This document shows positions 31,517 through 32,848 of a DNA stretch of 32,848 nt, one piece after another. The first letter of the stretch is position 1. The number at the start of each line of letters is the position of its first letter. Both the position numbers and the translations under genes were made by a program. The DNA lies in contig DATKVN010000028.1 of the NCBI GenBank assembly GCA_035530055.1, positions 1 through 32,848 on the forward strand, given 5' to 3'. The notes beneath the pieces are model-generated. The model searched no databases and was not told the DNA's origin. It worked only from the letters and a program-made list of their open reading frames with translations. Source of the DNA: a bacterium (GTDB taxonomy: Bacteria; UBA6262; WVXT01).

Positions 31517-32848
31517 ATGTCTTTATTTGTTTATAATACTCTAACCCGGAAGAAAGAAGAATTTAAACCGCACTCCCCGGGTAAGGTCAAGATTTATGTT
31601 TGTGGAACCACACCCTACGATCATTGCCATCTCGGGCACGCCCGCTGTTATGTAGTTTTTGATGTAATCAGAAAATATTTAGAATATAAGGGTTATGAAG
31701 TGACATATGTGCAAAATTTTACAGATATTGACGATAAGATTATCAACAGAGCCAAACAGTTAGGAAGCAAGGCCGAAGACATAGCAGAGAAGTATATCAG
31801 CGAATATTTTGAAGTAATGAGAAAAATAAACATAAAGGAAGCCAATTTTTACCCCAAAACGACAGAGCATATCCCGGAGATGATCAAACTTATTGAAAAG
31901 TTAATCAAACGAGGCTATGCCTACGTCATAGATGGAGATGTCTACTTCGAAATAGCAAAGTTTGATGGTTACGGTAAACTTTCCCATCGCTCCCGGGAAG
32001 AGATGCAGGCAGGAGTCAGGATAAAAGTGGATAAACGAAAGAGGAACCCTCTCGATTTTGCTTTATGGAAAAGTGCCAAGCCCGGTGAGCCATACTGGGA
32101 AAGCCCCTGGGGAAAGGGCAGGCCGGGATGGCATATTGAGTGCAGTGCAATGAGCATGGGGCGCCTGGGAGTTCCCTTCGACATTCACGGTGGTGGGCAG
32201 GACTTGATATTTCCCCACCATGAGAATGAAATTGCTCAATCCGAGGCAGCTACAGGAAAACCTTTTGCGGGTTACTGGTTACATAACGGCTTTGTTACGG
32301 TCAATCAGGAAAAGATGTCTAAATCCCTGGGCAATTTTTTTACCTTGCAGGAGATTTATGAAAAATATTCTCCCAATGTGGTCAGGTTCTTTCTTATTTC
32401 CCAATACTATCGAAGCCACATAGATTTCTCTGACGATAAGATGGAAGAAGCCCGGAAGAGTTTAGAAAGGTTTCACAATACTTTAGAGAACATCGAATTT
32501 CTGCTAAAGGGATTGAAAGCGGGAAAGAAATCGAGTCCTCCTAAAAGAGAGGATAGTAGTATATCGGAGGCAAAAGAAAAATTCACCACAGCTATGGATG
32601 ATGATTTTAATACAGCTCGAGCTTTAGGTCATATATTCGATTTGGTAGGTAAAGCAAACAAAAAAATTTCTGAAAAGAATCCTGACCTCCCCTTTCTTCT
32701 CGGGGCAGATAGAGCCTTAAGAAGCATGGGTTCTCTTTTGGGGTTTCTGAAAGAGAAGGCTATAGAAAAGGCAGGAATGGATGAGTTCCAAATCGAAAAG
32801 CTTATTGACGAGCGCGATACTGCCCGGGAAAGAAAGGATTGGAAGAAA
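31517..32848 (+). CDS. cysS: Cysteinyl-tRNA synthetase (3' end outside window)
   Basis: Class I synthetase charging tRNA-Cys. 444 codons are open to the right edge with no stop. Motifs: zinc ligands Cys29, Cys209, His234 and Glu238, the HIGH-type HLGH (38-41), GGGQDLIFPHHENE (225-238) and KMSKS (266-270) followed by LGN. The DALR-type helical domain starts near 330. The missing end should be only a few tens of residues, given a usual length of ~460-500. AAAGGAAG (31506-31513) overlaps the ispF stop and fixes ATG 31517. Confidence 0.95.
   Translation, partial: MSLFVYNTLTRKKEEFKPHSPGKVKIYVCGTTPYDHCHLGHARCYVVFDVIRKYLEYKGYEVTYVQNFTDIDDKIINRAKQLGSKAEDIAEKYISEYFEVMRKINIKEANFYPKTTEHIPEMIKLIEKLIKRGYAYVIDGDVYFEIAKFDGYGKLSHRSREEMQAGVRIKVDKRKRNPLDFALWKSAKPGEPYWESPWGKGRPGWHIECSAMSMGRLGVPFDIHGGGQDLIFPHHENEIAQSEAATGKPFAGYWLHNGFVTVNQEKMSKSLGNFFTLQEIYEKYSPNVVRFFLISQYYRSHIDFSDDKMEEARKSLERFHNTLENIEFLLKGLKAGKKSSPPKREDSSISEAKEKFTTAMDDDFNTARALGHIFDLVGKANKKISEKNPDLPFLLGADRALRSMGSLLGFLKEKAIEKAGMDEFQIEKLIDERDTARERKDWKK

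Overview
This window comes from an uncultured-type, Gram-negative (double-membrane) bacterium. The evidence for two membranes is an MlaE/MlaF/MlaD lipid-transport set, SurA-like and PrsA-like periplasmic foldases, a DegP-type protease, an O-antigen-ligase-like protein and a prepilin. The gene content is almost entirely housekeeping. The FlgD-like C-terminal domain, the GH57-like lipoprotein and the heavy load of intergenic palindromes resemble candidate-phylum genomes such as Omnitrophota, Aerophobota or Desantisbacteria. I cannot fix the phylum from these genes by eye and hold that guess loosely.

Every recognisable gene lies on the + strand. Left to right: the end of a secreted FN3/FlgD-like protein and a prepilin-like protein (1-1071); tmk, holB, a PSP1/RicT protein and metG (1261-5418), a replication/translation set; a four-carbon acid sugar kinase-like gene (5514-6647); a large GH57-like lipoprotein (6863-9514); a DegP/HtrA protease coupled to an O-antigen-ligase/TPR membrane protein (9682-13205); a UvrD/PcrA helicase followed by gatC, a cyclophilin-like gene, gatA and gatB (13370-19289); mfd (19526-22669); two parvulin foldases and mlaE, mlaF, mlaD (22733-27581), an envelope-biogenesis set; radA and a membrane PIN/TRAM protein (27589-30097); ispD and ispF (MEP isoprenoid pathway); and the start of cysS, which runs off the right edge.

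The most unusual feature is between the genes. At least twelve intergenic gaps carry composite palindromic elements. They are built from half-units: a fixed outer arm (GGTAGCC, GGAGTCC or GTAGTGTA) followed by a hairpin with a conserved loop (TTTA, GAAA or TTTAT) and a stem whose sequence changes from copy to copy while staying base-paired. Two half-units in inverted orientation close into a cloverleaf-like structure whose two loops are complementary to each other. Some elements are nested inside others. Some contribute codons to gene ends: they extend the open frames upstream of the likely starts of holB, pcrA and mfd, and they encode the last residues of HolB. No transposase is visible in the window. 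I regard this repeat family as the best candidate for something undescribed here.

No tRNA, rRNA, CRISPR array, integrase or prophage gene was seen. No gene-free stretch exceeds 300 bases. TTG or GTG start codons are well supported by Shine-Dalgarno sites for several genes (mlaE, radA, the PIN/TRAM gene, ispD, and the O-antigen-ligase-like gene).
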